Below, piece by piece: positions 1 through 9,376 of a stretch of 64,000 nt of DNA. Origin of the DNA: CAYRVX01 sp964427875. Its GTDB lineage: Bacteria > Planctomycetota > Phycisphaerae > SM23-33. The position numbers were made by a program, and so were the translations under genes. Position 1 is the first letter of the stretch, and each line of letters starts with the position of its first letter. The DNA lies in NCBI GenBank assembly GCA_964427875.1, contig CAYRVX010000005.1, positions 50,450 to 114,449 on the forward strand, read 5' to 3'. The notes under the pieces are model-generated. The model saw only the letters and a program-made list of their open reading frames with translations, made no database searches and was not told the DNA's origin.

Positions 1-2
1 AC

Positions 3-1925
3 TGCTTCGGGCAGATGATGAGCTCAGGGGACAACTCCAACAGCCAGTACGGCGTGCTGGGCGTCTGGGCGGCCGCCCAACTGGACGAGGAGGTGCCCAG
101 GCAATACTGGTACATGATCCTCAAACACTGGCTGGAGTGCGTCAACGACGACGGCGGCTGGAGCTATCGCACCGGCGCGAGCACGCCCACGATGACCACG
201 GCCGGGCTGGCGACCCTCTTCGTCTGCTACGACAACCTTCTCGCCGACGGGTTCGTCAAGTGCGACCAGGGGCCGAAGGTCCAGGCCGTGCTCAACCCCC
301 TTACCCGTGCCCTCGACTGGGTGGACCGATACTACCGGCGAGCCGGCGGCCACGTGAACGCAGGGGCCGGACACGGGGGCAGAGGGTACTACCTGCTGTA
401 CGGCATCGAGCGGATCGGCCTGGCCAGCGGGTACAAGTACTTCGGCAAGGCCGACTGGTACAAGCTCGGGGCGACTTGGCTGGTCAAAGCGCAGAGGCCC
501 GACGGCTCCTGGCCGGGCGGATACGGGCCGGTGATCTCCACTTCTTACGCGCTGCTGTTTTTGGTCCGCGGGCGGCACGCGGTGCTGTTCAACAAGCTGG
601 AGTTCCCCGGCGACTGGAACAACCGTCCGCGTGACGTGGCCTCCCTGGCGCGATGGACCAGCCAGCAGTTCGAGACGACGGTCAACTGGCAGATCGTGAA
701 CCTCCAGGTGCCGCCGGAGGAGTGGCACGACGCCCCGATCCTGTACATTTCCGGCTCGGCGGCGCCGAAGTTCACCCCCAAGCAGTTGGAGGCCCTGCGG
801 ACCTACGTGCACGAGGGCGGGACGATCCTGAGCTGCACCGAATGCCAGGGCGGCGGGTTCAGCAAGGGCATTCGCGCCATATACGCCAAGCTGTTCGGCG
901 ACTACAAGCTCGTCGAGTGCCCGAAGGACCACAAGCTGTATTCCATCAACTTCCGGCTGGCGGGTTTTCCGGAGTTCCACATCGTCACGAACGGCATTCG
1001 CCCGTTGGTGATCCACACGGACAAGGACCTGCCGAAGGCCTGGCAACTGCGGCTGACGCAGTCGGACAAGCCCTCATTCCAGGCGGCGGTGAACGTGGCG
1101 ATGTACGTCAGCGGCAAGGCGTTGGCGGAGAAGGCGCTGGCGGCCCGGGGCACAAGGGGCTGGCCGAAGGAAATCCGGTTTCAGCCGACCCGCACGGTCA
1201 AGGTGGCGCGTCTGCAATACAACAACAACGAAGGAAAGCCCGGCAATTACGATCCCGAGCCGCTGGCGTGGCAGCGGTTCTCGCGGCTGATGGCCATAAG
1301 GACCAAGACGAAGGTGGACGTCGCGGGCCCGATGCCGATTGCCCAACTCGCAGCCGGCGGGGCGAAGGTGGCGGTGATCAGCGGCACCGACCGCATCGCC
1401 CTCTCCGCGGAGGAGGTCAAGGCGCTTCAGCAGTTCATCACGGGCGGCGGGCTCCTGCTGCTGGAGGCCGCCGGCGGAGCCTGGTCCACCGGCGGGGCCA
1501 AGGGCTTCGCGGAGACCGCCCAGGTGCTGGCCGCGAAGATCGCCGCCGGCCTGCCGGATGAGCTCGTGAGGAGCAGGCGCCTCCGCAGACTGACGATCAG
1601 CTCCCCGCTCTTCCAACAGGCCGCCGCCGGAATCAAGAACTTGAGGTTCCGCCGTTTCAGCCGCGTCGAGGTGCGCATGAGGGAGAGCGACCCGCATCTG
1701 AAGGCGCTGCTGGGCGCAAAAGGCGATCCGCTGATTCTCTTGAGCGACGAGGACCTCACGGCCGGGCTGGTGGGCTACGCCTGCTACGAGGTGCACGGCT
1801 ACGCTCCGGAGTCGGCGTTCGAGCTGATGCGGAACATCGTGCTGTCGAAGGCACAGAAGGTTGCCCGCCCGACCTCCGGGGCCGCCAAGGGCGGAGATAC
1901 AGGCAAGGGGAAGGGCCGCCAGTAG
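3..1925 (+). CDS. DUF4159-type protein with terpene-cyclase-like repeats, 5' truncated
   Basis: The frame is open from base 3, ahead of the first ATG at 15, so the gene begins before the window; about 640 residues are visible. Roughly residues 1-190 are alpha-helical with squalene-cyclase/prenyltransferase-like signatures (DGGWSYR, DGSWPGGYG). After these come two regions resembling DUF4159 (around 220-360 and 400-600), the second starting VARLQYNNNEGNYDPEP-like and containing a strand-GGGLLLLEAAGG turn. The tail is basic and Gly/Lys rich. Proteins of this build are common in planctomycetes and often sit near MoxR/DUF58 genes; no activity is established. No membrane anchor is visible, but a signal peptide could lie upstream. 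It is convergent with the next gene, one base separating the two stops. Confidence 0.8.
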   Translation, partial: CFGQMMSSGDNSNSQYGVLGVWAAAQLDEEVPRQYWYMILKHWLECVNDDGGWSYRTGASTPTMTTAGLATLFVCYDNLLADGFVKCDQGPKVQAVLNPLTRALDWVDRYYRRAGGHVNAGAGHGGRGYYLLYGIERIGLASGYKYFGKADWYKLGATWLVKAQRPDGSWPGGYGPVISTSYALLFLVRGRHAVLFNKLEFPGDWNNRPRDVASLARWTSQQFETTVNWQIVNLQVPPEEWHDAPILYISGSAAPKFTPKQLEALRTYVHEGGTILSCTECQGGGFSKGIRAIYAKLFGDYKLVECPKDHKLYSINFRLAGFPEFHIVTNGIRPLVIHTDKDLPKAWQLRLTQSDKPSFQAAVNVAMYVSGKALAEKALAARGTRGWPKEIRFQPTRTVKVARLQYNNNEGKPGNYDPEPLAWQRFSRLMAIRTKTKVDVAGPMPIAQLAAGGAKVAVISGTDRIALSAEEVKALQQFITGGGLLLLEAAGGAWSTGGAKGFAETAQVLAAKIAAGLPDELVRSRRLRRLTISSPLFQQAAAGIKNLRFRRFSRVEVRMRESDPHLKALLGAKGDPLILLSDEDLTAGLVGYACYEVHGYAPESAFELMRNIVLSKAQKVARPTSGAAKGGDTGKGKGRQ

Positions 1926-1926
1926 C

Positions 1927-4233
1927 TCAGGAATCGGCGGATTCGCCCTGCCGCGCCTCGGCGGGCGCCGATTCCCGCCAGGTGGGGGAGGCGAAGTGAG
2001 CCTCCTGCTCGACCCGCAGGTCCCGGTCGGCTTCGGTCTCGGGCATATGCATCAGCTCGCTGCCGAGGCGGTCGGCTGCAAGCATGAAGGCCTCGACGAC
2101 CGCGGGGTCGAACTGTGCTCCGGCGGCGCGGCGGATCTCGCCGAGCGCCTCGGCGCAGGTCTTTGCATTGCGGAATGTTCGCGGGGACGTGATGGCGTCG
2201 AACGCGTCGGCGACGGCGAGGACCCTGGCGGTCAGCGGGATGGAGGCCCCCGAGATGCCTTCCGGATAGCCCTTGCCGTCCCATCGCTCGTGGTGGTATC
2301 GGACGGCGGGGATCTCCTGGTCGAGGAAGTCCATTCGCTCCATGATGCGCACGCTGAGCAGCGCGTGGCGCCTCATCATGCGGAGCTGTTCTTCGTCGAG
2401 CTGGCCCGGACACAGCAGGATCGAATCCGGCATGGCGACCATGCCGACATCGTGCATGACGGCGGCGACCTCGATCCGCTTGATGACGTGAGGGGGCAGC
2501 TCCATTTCCCTGGCGATCACCGTGGCATAGTGCAGCACCTTGCGGGTGTGGTCCGCCATGTGCGGGTCGCGGTGCTGGAGGATCAGCATCACTTCCTTGA
2601 ACGCCCTCACGAAGAGGTCCTTGAACTGGCTATCGAGCCCGGCAAGTCGCTTGCTGAGGACGTTGATCTTTCTGCTTTCGTTCTCCTCGCTGTCGGCCTG
2701 GGGGGCGTGGATGTCGTGGGCCAGGAGGATGCGGTTCCTGCCGAGCTGCTTTGCGCCGTACAATGCCTGATCGGCCAGACCCAGCATCGCGTCGGGCCCG
2801 TCCATCTCGCCGGCGTTGAGGTCGACGATGCCGCCGGAGATCGTGACGTTGAACTCCAGGTTGCCGGCGTGGATGGTCCGGCCCTCGATGGCGGCGCGGA
2901 TTCTCTCGGCGACGGCCCGCGCGTCCTCGGCGGCGGTCTCCGGCAGCAGGACGGCGAATTCGTCGCCGCCGAACCGCGCCGGCAGGTCCGCCCTGCGGCA
3001 GGCCTCCTCGATGGCTGTCGAGACCCACTTCAACACCTCATCGCCGACCTGGTGGCCTCCGGCGTCGTTGACCGCCTTGAAGAAATCGATGTCCATCACG
3101 ATCAGTGACAGCGGGCGGTTATACCGTCGGGCCTGGAGGTAGAAGCAGTCCAGCACCTCGGCAAAGTGGCGGCGGTTGGCCAGGCCGGTCAACTCGTCCG
3201 TCTTGGAAATGTGGGCCAGCTTCTCGAAGGCGTTCTCCAGCCGGCGGGCCAGCATCAGCGGCTCACCGTGGAGGTCGCGGGCCAGGTTCTCCGGGGTGCC
3301 CTCCCCGGACTCCAGCCGCTGGAGGCGGCTCAGCAGGCGGACCACCGGTCCGGTGATCAACATGTGCGAGCCCAGGATCACCAGCAGCGTCAAGGCCACG
3401 GAAAGCGACAGGATGATCAGCACCATTCTCCGGCTGCTGAGGGCCTGGCGGTGGATGTGAACCACCGGCACCGTCGCGAGGAAGTACCCGAGGTTCTTCC
3501 CGGCCGGGTCACGGGCCAACCAGGCCACCGCCAGGTGCTCTTCCGTCGTCAGCCAGATCGTCTGTCGGGCTGAATTGTCCAAGGCAACACCGCGGGGCAG
3601 CTTCTCATGGGGAATCAGCACGAGCCTTCCGCCGGCATTCAGGCTGAGTTTGTCCAGAAGATCGGAATCGATGCTCCGCGCCAGGCACAGATAACCCACC
3701 TGATTGGCGTCACTGCCTGATGCCTTCACGGGATAGTGGGCAAAGAGCGCGGGACCATCGGGAAGACGAATCAGCCCGGCCTGGGGAATACTGTTCGAGC
3801 TGCGCAGCGCCTCTACGGCCGATGCGATCCCGTCGGCTTGCGTCCACGATTCCCGGTCAGCGGACCAGGCGCCGAGGAGATGGTCATTCGGGTCGGTCAG
3901 CCAGGCCCATTCCACCTTTGCAGGCCCCATGGCCTCTTGGAGGAAGACATCCAGAGGGTCGGAGTCCGACCGCTGAAGGAAGTGGACCACCTCGGTGCTT
4001 CGGGCCCAGGCGGCAGCCGAACGGACAAGGCTGCGCTGCTCGGCCTGGAGCGCGAGCTGGACCCCATGCTCCGTTCGAACGGCCTCTTCGCGCAGGGCTG
4101 CCCACTTCTGAGCGTCGGTGTAGGGGCAGAGGTAGAAGAGGTCCAGGAGGAAGATCCCTCCGGCCGCCACAACAGCCAGGATCAACAGAACTCCGGGCGA
4201 CGTCAGTTTTAGCCTGGTCATGCATTGCACCAC
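1927..4233 (-). CDS. Membrane sensor with GGDEF and HD-GYP domains (c-di-GMP turnover)
   Basis: 768 residues. A transmembrane helix (about 13-35) and a second (about 270-292) bracket a periplasmic CHASE4/Cache-like sensor. A HAMP-like linker, a GGDEF domain (about 340-500) and an HD-GYP domain (about 540-720) follow. The active motif RFGGDEF lies near residue 422 with an RRAD inhibitory I-site five residues before it, so the cyclase half looks active and product-inhibited. The phosphodiesterase half keeps MHDVGM (near 594) and HHERWDGKGYPEG (near 647-659), i.e. both the HD and GYP signatures. The protein can therefore be expected to both make and break c-di-GMP in response to an external signal. 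A second in-frame ATG lies four codons in, at 4221. Confidence 0.93.
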   Translation of the reverse strand: MVQCMTRLKLTSPGVLLILAVVAAGGIFLLDLFYLCPYTDAQKWAALREEAVRTEHGVQLALQAEQRSLVRSAAAWARSTEVVHFLQRSDSDPLDVFLQEAMGPAKVEWAWLTDPNDHLLGAWSADRESWTQADGIASAVEALRSSNSIPQAGLIRLPDGPALFAHYPVKASGSDANQVGYLCLARSIDSDLLDKLSLNAGGRLVLIPHEKLPRGVALDNSARQTIWLTTEEHLAVAWLARDPAGKNLGYFLATVPVVHIHRQALSSRRMVLIILSLSVALTLLVILGSHMLITGPVVRLLSRLQRLESGEGTPENLARDLHGEPLMLARRLENAFEKLAHISKTDELTGLANRRHFAEVLDCFYLQARRYNRPLSLIVMDIDFFKAVNDAGGHQVGDEVLKWVSTAIEEACRRADLPARFGGDEFAVLLPETAAEDARAVAERIRAAIEGRTIHAGNLEFNVTISGGIVDLNAGEMDGPDAMLGLADQALYGAKQLGRNRILLAHDIHAPQADSEENESRKINVLSKRLAGLDSQFKDLFVRAFKEVMLILQHRDPHMADHTRKVLHYATVIAREMELPPHVIKRIEVAAVMHDVGMVAMPDSILLCPGQLDEEQLRMMRRHALLSVRIMERMDFLDQEIPAVRYHHERWDGKGYPEGISGASIPLTARVLAVADAFDAITSPRTFRNAKTCAEALGEIRRAAGAQFDPAVVEAFMLAADRLGSELMHMPETEADRDLRVEQEAHFASPTWRESAPAEARQGESADS

Positions 4234-4474
4234 AAACGACCTCGGTCACGCCGGGGACAGGCCGGCCGGAAAACCAAACACGTGTTGTCCGCAGGGAGTA
4301 TCGGCTGGTAATGAGCCGTACTTTTCATAGAAGTCAAAAGAATCCCCGTGGATTGCGCCTCGCCGCACGGAGGGCATCTCCGTCCGAAGGGCATCGGGCA
4401 AGCGCGCCGGAATACCTGCTCCCGGAGCGACCGCCTTTTCGGGCGTCCATGTCCCGGCCGGTGTTTTGCTCTTT

Positions 4475-4508
4475 CAATCCGCAATCGGCAATCTACAATC
4501 CGCAATCG
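4475..4508 (+). repeat. Short tandem CAATCnn repeat
   Basis: CAATCCG, CAATCGG, CAATCTA, CAATCCG and CAATCG follow one another as a 7-base tandem array just before the start of the HAD gene. It separates this gene from the divergent c-di-GMP gene. It looks like a slippage-type intergenic repeat rather than a binding site; no function can be assigned. Confidence 0.6.
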
Positions 4509-4511
4509 ACG

Positions 4512-5186
4512 ATGGACGCGTTGATCTTCGATTTCGACGGGGTGGTCGTGGACTCCGAGCCGGTCCACCTGGTGTGCTTCCAGCGCGTGCTGGAGACGGT
4601 GGGCGTTGAGCTGTCCGAGGGCGACTATTACGACAAGTACCTCGGCTACGACGACCGCGACTGCCTCAGGATCGCCGCTCGCGACGCGGGGCTGGACCTG
4701 GACGCCGAGAGAATCGCCCGGTTGACCGCCGAAAAGACCGTGCTCGTCCAGCGCGCCTTCGCCGAGGCGATCCAGCCGCTGCCGGGCGCGGTGGAGCTCA
4801 TTCGCGACGCAGCCGCGGCCGGAGTGGCACTGGCCGTCTGTTCCGGAGCCCTCAGAGAGGAAATCGAGCTCGCCTCGCGCGCCCTCGGCGTGCTGGAATG
4901 CTTCCGGACGATCATCCCCGCCGAGGACGTCGCCCGGGGCAAACCCGATCCGGAAGGGTATTTGAAGGTGCGCGAACGGCTCGCAGCCGTCACGGGCCGC
5001 GAAATCCTCCCCGCTCGATGCGTCGTCGTTGAAGACTCCCCCGCCGGGATCGACGCGGCCAGGGCCGCCGGAATGAAGGTCCTCGCCGTGACCAATTCCT
5101 ACTCAAGAGAGCGCCTCAACGCGGCCGACCGAGTCGTCGATTCCCTCGCCGAAGTCACCCCGGAATCCCTCGGGGAGCTCCTGTAG
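4512..5186 (+). CDS. HAD-superfamily hydrolase, beta-phosphoglucomutase-like
   Basis: 224 residues from ATG 4512. The open frame runs much further upstream, but the family N-terminus MDALIFDFDGVVVDSEP begins here. The four HAD motifs are present: nucleophile and acid/base Asp in DFDGVVVD, Ser in VCSGALREE, Lys in ARGKPDPEGY and the acidic pair in VVVEDSPAGI. A helical cap lies between motifs I and II, as in beta-phosphoglucomutase and phosphoglycolate phosphatase. The likely role is dephosphorylation or mutation of a small sugar phosphate; the substrate cannot be read from sequence. A tandem CAATC repeat precedes the start and no clear ribosome binding site is visible. It converges on the glycosyltransferase downstream. 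Confidence 0.88.
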   Translation: MDALIFDFDGVVVDSEPVHLVCFQRVLETVGVELSEGDYYDKYLGYDDRDCLRIAARDAGLDLDAERIARLTAEKTVLVQRAFAEAIQPLPGAVELIRDAAAAGVALAVCSGALREEIELASRALGVLECFRTIIPAEDVARGKPDPEGYLKVRERLAAVTGREILPARCVVVEDSPAGIDAARAAGMKVLAVTNSYSRERLNAADRVVDSLAEVTPESLGELL

Positions 5187-5202
5187 CAGAAGGCAGAGCC
5201 CG

Positions 5203-6351
5203 TCAGCCCACGAGCTTTCGGTACATCGCCTCGATCCGCTCGACCATCTGGTTGTGGTCGAACATTTCGCGGCACCGCCGTCGCCCGGCTGCGCCGAGCC
5301 TGTCGCGAAGCCGCTTCGTCGACGCCAGCGTCTCGATCGCCAGTTGAAGGCCCGCGACGTCCTTCGGCGGCAGGAGGATTCCCGTCTCGCTGTCCACCAC
5401 TTCCCGGGCCCCGTCAATGTCGAAGCTCACCACGGGCTTTCCCGCCAGCATGGCCTGCGGCAGCGCCCGGGCCAGGCCCTCGCGGAGGGAGCAGTGCACG
5501 ACCATGTCGCTGGCGTGTAGAGCGGCGGGGATCCGGTCGGGGGCGACCAGGCCCGTCAGGCGGAACCTCTTGGCCAGGCCCATCGTGCCGATCTGCGACT
5601 CGATCCGCCGCCGCCACGCGCCGTCGCCGACCAGGCAGAAATGCACCCGCTCGTCGGCGATTCGCCCGGCCGCAGCCAGGAGAAACTCGTGACCCTTCAG
5701 CTCCGCCAGGCGCGAGACCTGCGTCACCAGGAGGGCGTCTCTCGGCAGCTTCATCGCCGCGCGGAAGGCGTCCGTCTCGCCCGGCCGCTCGACGAATCGG
5801 CGGACCTCCATGCCGCTGTAGATGGTCGTGTATTGCTCCGGTCGGCCGACGCCGGCCGCCAGGGCCCGGGCCGTCATCGCGTCGGCCACGGAGATCAAGG
5901 CATCGCTGCGCCTCGCCGCCCGGCGCTCCAGCGCGACGTACAGGCGATTGCGCCACCAGGACTCATAGCGGTGAAAGGGCAGGCCGTGGATCGTGTGGAC
6001 GACCTTCATTGCGCCGACCGCCGCCGCCGCGGCGCGGGCCAGAATGCCCGCCTTGGACGAATGCGAGTGCATCACGTCGGGGCGCAGCTCGGCCAGCAGG
6101 CGGCGCAGTTGCCGGCCGACCGCCCGGTCCCGCCACGGGCGAATCTCCCGGCGCATCGCGTCGATCACGATCACGCGATACCCGCCCGTGCGGGCACGGC
6201 TCATCAGTTGGCCTTCGGGCCCGACGGGCGGGCCGGTGACCAGCGTGACCTCGTGCCCGCGCGCGTGAAGGCCCTCGCACGTCAGGAGCGTGTTCTCCTG
6301 CGCCCCGCCGAGGATCATCCGCGTGATGACGTGGCCGATCCGCACGGGCAT
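5203..6351 (-). CDS. Glycosyltransferase family 4
   Basis: 382 residues from ATG 6351 (MPVRIGHVITRMILGGAQ, the usual GT-B N-terminal strand and loop). Domains: an N-terminal GT4 acceptor half with HSHSSKAG, then a Glyco_trans_1 donor-binding half (about 190-360) with LVTQVSRLAELKGHEFLL and HCSLREGLARALPQAMLAGKP. In the usual E-x7-E donor motif the second Glu is Gln here (EGLARALPQ). It probably adds a sugar to a cell-surface polysaccharide or lipid. The gene is divergent from murJ with about 80 bases between starts. A longer frame to 6918 exists but overlaps murJ and has no family similarity. Confidence 0.88.
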   Translation of the reverse strand: MPVRIGHVITRMILGGAQENTLLTCEGLHARGHEVTLVTGPPVGPEGQLMSRARTGGYRVIVIDAMRREIRPWRDRAVGRQLRRLLAELRPDVMHSHSSKAGILARAAAAAVGAMKVVHTIHGLPFHRYESWWRNRLYVALERRAARRSDALISVADAMTARALAAGVGRPEQYTTIYSGMEVRRFVERPGETDAFRAAMKLPRDALLVTQVSRLAELKGHEFLLAAAGRIADERVHFCLVGDGAWRRRIESQIGTMGLAKRFRLTGLVAPDRIPAALHASDMVVHCSLREGLARALPQAMLAGKPVVSFDIDGAREVVDSETGILLPPKDVAGLQLAIETLASTKRLRDRLGAAGRRRCREMFDHNQMVERIEAMYRKLVG

Positions 6352-6395
6352 ACCTTCGCTGCAAGCCGCTGTCGCGTCAAGGTCGGTGGGGCCGC

Positions 6396-6424
6396 TTGCG
6401 GGCTCGCGCCGCCGCGGGCATAAT
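6396..6424 (+). promoter_or_regulatory. Predicted promoter of murJ
   Basis: TTGCGG (6396-6401), a 17-base spacer and CATAAT (6419-6424). The expected transcription start falls on or next to the GTG start at 6431, so the mRNA would be leaderless. This agrees with the absence of a Shine-Dalgarno sequence. Confidence 0.55.
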
Positions 6425-6430
6425 GCCCCC

Positions 6431-8065
6431 GTGGGCGCGGAAGGCGAGAAAACCGGGCATGCCGCCGGCGAGCAGGACCACTTCTTCGGCGCCGCCAGGC
6501 TCGTGGCGGCCCTGACGATGCTCTCGCGCGTGCTCGGCCTGGTGCGCGACATGGCGCTGGTGCCGCTGGGCGGCAGGAGGGTGGCCGACGCGTTCTGGCT
6601 GGGCTTTTCCGTGCCCCATCTCTTCCGCCGCCTCTTCGGCGAGGGGGCCCTGTCGGCGGCCTTCATCCCCGTCTTCACCGAAGCCGCGGAGAAAAGCGGG
6701 TGGGACCGCGCGCGGGCGGTGCTGGCCAACACGGCCGGGCTCCTGGCGATTCTCCTCGCCGCGCTCGTCGTACTCATCGAGGCGGGGCTGCTCGTGTTCC
6801 TTCTGCTGGCCCCGGGCGAGTGGGACCGGCAACTGGCGGTCAAGCTCACCATGCTCATGCTGCCGTTCATGTTCACCATCTGCCTGCTGGCGCTGTGTTC
6901 GGCGGCGCTGAACAGCAAGGGTCACTTCGCGTATCCGGCGATGGCCCCGATCCTGCTGAACGTCGGTCTGATCGCGGCGGGATGGTGGCTCGCGCCGGCC
7001 CTGGCGCGGACGGAGCCGGGACAGTTCGCCGTGGTCGGCATCGCGCTTCTGGCATGCGGCGTCGTGCAGCTTCTGGGGGCGATCTGGCTCCTGCGGAGGT
7101 CGGGACTGGCGCTGATGTGGGCGCTTCGGCCCGTCCTGCCGGAGATCAGCCAGATCGCGCGCCGCATGGCGCCGACCGTCGTCCCGCTGAGCCTGGTACA
7201 GGTCAGCGACCTTCTGGCCAGGCTGATCGCAAAGGCCTGCACCGCTTCGCCCGCGAGCCCCGATCTGCCGCTGGTCGACGGCGTCGTCCGCTGCCACTAC
7301 GCAGCCGGGCGGCTGTACCAGTTGCCCATGGGCGTACTGGGCATCTCCGTGGCCACGGTGGTCTTCCCGCTGTTGAGCCGGTGCGTCGCCCGCGACGACA
7401 AGGCCGGCCTGCGGGAGGTGCTCAACCGGGCGCTGAGGCTGTGCGTGTTCCTGGGTGTCCCTTCCGGCGTCGGTCTGATCCTGCTGGCCGAGGGGACCGT
7501 CGAGCTGATCTTCGAGCGCCGCGGGTTCGGCGCCCTGGACACCGCGCGCACCACGGCCATGCTTCAGGTTTACTGCCTCGCCATGCCCGCCTATTTCTGC
7601 GTGCACGTCCTCCTGCGGGCGTTCTTCGCGCGGAAGGACACCCGCACGCCGATGATCACCGCAGCCGTGCTGGCGGTCCTGAACGTCCTGCTCGTCCTTG
7701 GCGGCATCTTCACGCCGCTGAAGTCGGCCGCCCTCGGTGCGGCCACCGCCGTGACGAGCACGCTCAACGCGGTCGTCCTGGGCTGGATGCTCCACCGCCA
7801 GGTCGGCAGGCTTGGATGGCGCAGCCTACTCCTGTCGACCGGGCGCGTGGCCGCGGCCACGATCGTCATGGCCGCCGCCGTGATGGGCGTGCGGTGGTGG
7901 CTGGGCCTGGCGGGGGCCGGCCTGCTGGTGACCGTCATCGCCGCCGTCATCGCCGGGGCCGCGGCCTTCCTCGCCGCGGCCGTGCTTCTGCAATGCCCCG
8001 AGCTCCGCGAGCTCCTCCGACGGGCGCCTGGGAAGCGCCAAGCCGATCCTGATACAATGAGTTGA
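6431..8065 (+). CDS. murJ: Lipid II flippase MurJ (MviN family)
   Basis: 544 residues, close to the usual 500-520. The start is GTG 6431; the open frame extends back to 6290 but that part lies over the divergent glycosyltransferase start and has no family similarity. The protein is almost entirely hydrophobic with about 14 membrane helices, beginning with the family signature MLSRVLGLVRDMALVPLGG and GEGALSAAFIPVF. MurJ flips undecaprenyl-linked peptidoglycan precursor across the inner membrane; its presence implies peptidoglycan synthesis in this organism. The predicted promoter sits directly against the start codon. nadA follows 31 bases downstream on the same strand. Confidence 0.93.
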   Translation: MGAEGEKTGHAAGEQDHFFGAARLVAALTMLSRVLGLVRDMALVPLGGRRVADAFWLGFSVPHLFRRLFGEGALSAAFIPVFTEAAEKSGWDRARAVLANTAGLLAILLAALVVLIEAGLLVFLLLAPGEWDRQLAVKLTMLMLPFMFTICLLALCSAALNSKGHFAYPAMAPILLNVGLIAAGWWLAPALARTEPGQFAVVGIALLACGVVQLLGAIWLLRRSGLALMWALRPVLPEISQIARRMAPTVVPLSLVQVSDLLARLIAKACTASPASPDLPLVDGVVRCHYAAGRLYQLPMGVLGISVATVVFPLLSRCVARDDKAGLREVLNRALRLCVFLGVPSGVGLILLAEGTVELIFERRGFGALDTARTTAMLQVYCLAMPAYFCVHVLLRAFFARKDTRTPMITAAVLAVLNVLLVLGGIFTPLKSAALGAATAVTSTLNAVVLGWMLHRQVGRLGWRSLLLSTGRVAAATIVMAAAVMGVRWWLGLAGAGLLVTVIAAVIAGAAAFLAAAVLLQCPELRELLRRAPGKRQADPDTMS

Positions 8066-8089
8066 CGAGACCGGCCTCCGAACGAGAAT
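8062..8089 (+). promoter_or_regulatory. Possible promoter of nadA
   Basis: TTGACG (8062-8067), 16 bases, GAGAAT (8084-8089), ending seven bases before the nadA ATG and so giving a nearly leaderless mRNA. A TACAAT at 8053-8058 is an alternative -10 box without a clear -35. Transcription from murJ could also run through. Confidence 0.35.
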
Positions 8090-8096
8090 CACGACC

Positions 8097-9233
8097 ATGG
8101 CCGTCCAAAGCCCACTGCCTGGAGAATACACTCAACCGGCCGGAAAGGAGCTCCGCCGACGGATCGCCGAGCGGAAAGCCCAACTCGGCAGGAGCCTGTG
8201 CATCCTCGGCCACCACTACCAGCGCGACGAGGTAATCGACTTCGCCGACTTCACCGGTGACAGCCTGAAGCTCAGCCGGCTGGCAGCGGAGCAGGAAGAG
8301 GCACGCTACATCGTCTTCTGCGGCGTCCACTTCATGGCGGAGTCGGCGGACATCGTATCGGGCCCCGAGCAGGTGGTCATCCTGCCGCACATCCAGGCAG
8401 GCTGCGAGATGGCGGACATGGCCGACGCCGACGGCGTGGCGGCTGCGCTGGATGAGCTCGCCCAGCTCACCGACGCGAAGGTGGTTCCCGTCTCCTACGT
8501 GAACTCCCACGCGGCGGTGAAGGCCATCACCGGCCGGGCCGGCGGGGCGTGCTGCACCTCCAGCAACGTGCGAAACGTCTTCCGGTGGGCCCTGGCCGGC
8601 GCCGGGGAAGGCGGCGCCGGCGGCGGGAAGATCCTCTGCATCCCCGATCAGCATCTGGGGCGAAACACCGCCGTGGCGCTTGGCTACCGCCTGGAGGACT
8701 GCGCCGTCTACGACCCCCATCTGCCCCACGGCGGGCTGACTGCCGACGACGCCGAAAGGGCCACCTTCATCCTGTGGAAGGGGCACTGCTACGTGCATCA
8801 GAAGTTCAAGGCCGAGCACGTCAAGCGCGTCCGCGAGAAGCACGCGGGCATCCGCGTCATCGTTCATCCCGAGTGCCCGCGCGCGGTGGTGGCGCTGGCC
8901 GACGCGTCGGGTAGCACCGAGCAGATCATCCGCGCCGTCGCGGCCGGCGAGCCGGGCGGCAAGTGGGCCGTCGGCACCGAGAGCAATCTGGTCAACAGGC
9001 TGGCCAAGCGCCACGGCGACCGGTTCGTTCGCCTCCTGTCGGACGCGCCCGCGCTGTGTGCCATGATGCAGCGCATCGACCTGCCCCACCTGCTGTGGGT
9101 GCTGGATCGCCTGGGCGCCGGCGAGGTCGTCAATCGGGTGGCCGTCGAAGCCGGTGTTGCCGCCGACGCGCGGGTGGCGCTGGACCGCATGATCGCCATC
9201 AAGGCCGCCCGGGACGTCACTTCGGGGGGCTGA
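8097..9233 (+). CDS. nadA: Quinolinate synthase A
   Basis: 378 residues, ATG 8097. NadA condenses iminoaspartate with dihydroxyacetone phosphate to quinolinate, the first dedicated precursor of NAD. The three cluster-ligand regions are present: Cys in FCGVHFMAE, Cys in CCTSSN and Cys in HPECP, which together hold the 4Fe-4S cluster. The N-terminal GHHYQRDEV and DFTGDSL motifs are also intact. No nadB or nadC is in the window. The gene is 31 bases after murJ and may share its transcript or use a promoter right before its own start. Confidence 0.95.
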   Translation: MAVQSPLPGEYTQPAGKELRRRIAERKAQLGRSLCILGHHYQRDEVIDFADFTGDSLKLSRLAAEQEEARYIVFCGVHFMAESADIVSGPEQVVILPHIQAGCEMADMADADGVAAALDELAQLTDAKVVPVSYVNSHAAVKAITGRAGGACCTSSNVRNVFRWALAGAGEGGAGGGKILCIPDQHLGRNTAVALGYRLEDCAVYDPHLPHGGLTADDAERATFILWKGHCYVHQKFKAEHVKRVREKHAGIRVIVHPECPRAVVALADASGSTEQIIRAVAAGEPGGKWAVGTESNLVNRLAKRHGDRFVRLLSDAPALCAMMQRIDLPHLLWVLDRLGAGEVVNRVAVEAGVAADARVALDRMIAIKAARDVTSGG

Positions 9234-9376
9234 GCTCCGAGCCGGACGAGCACCTGCGGCGGGCGGCGCCTGTCTTCCGGGGAAAACTTCCTCATTCCGC
9301 GCATCCGGCGTGCCGATAAGACAAGTGTCCGCCCGGTGGCCCGCGACCGCGCGGAAGTCATTCGAAAGGCAGATCC

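Noticed and set aside
3720..4511. N-terminal extension of the HAD gene to 3720
   Set aside because: The extension lies opposite the GGDEF/HD-GYP gene and is Arg/Pro-rich; the family start is at 4512.
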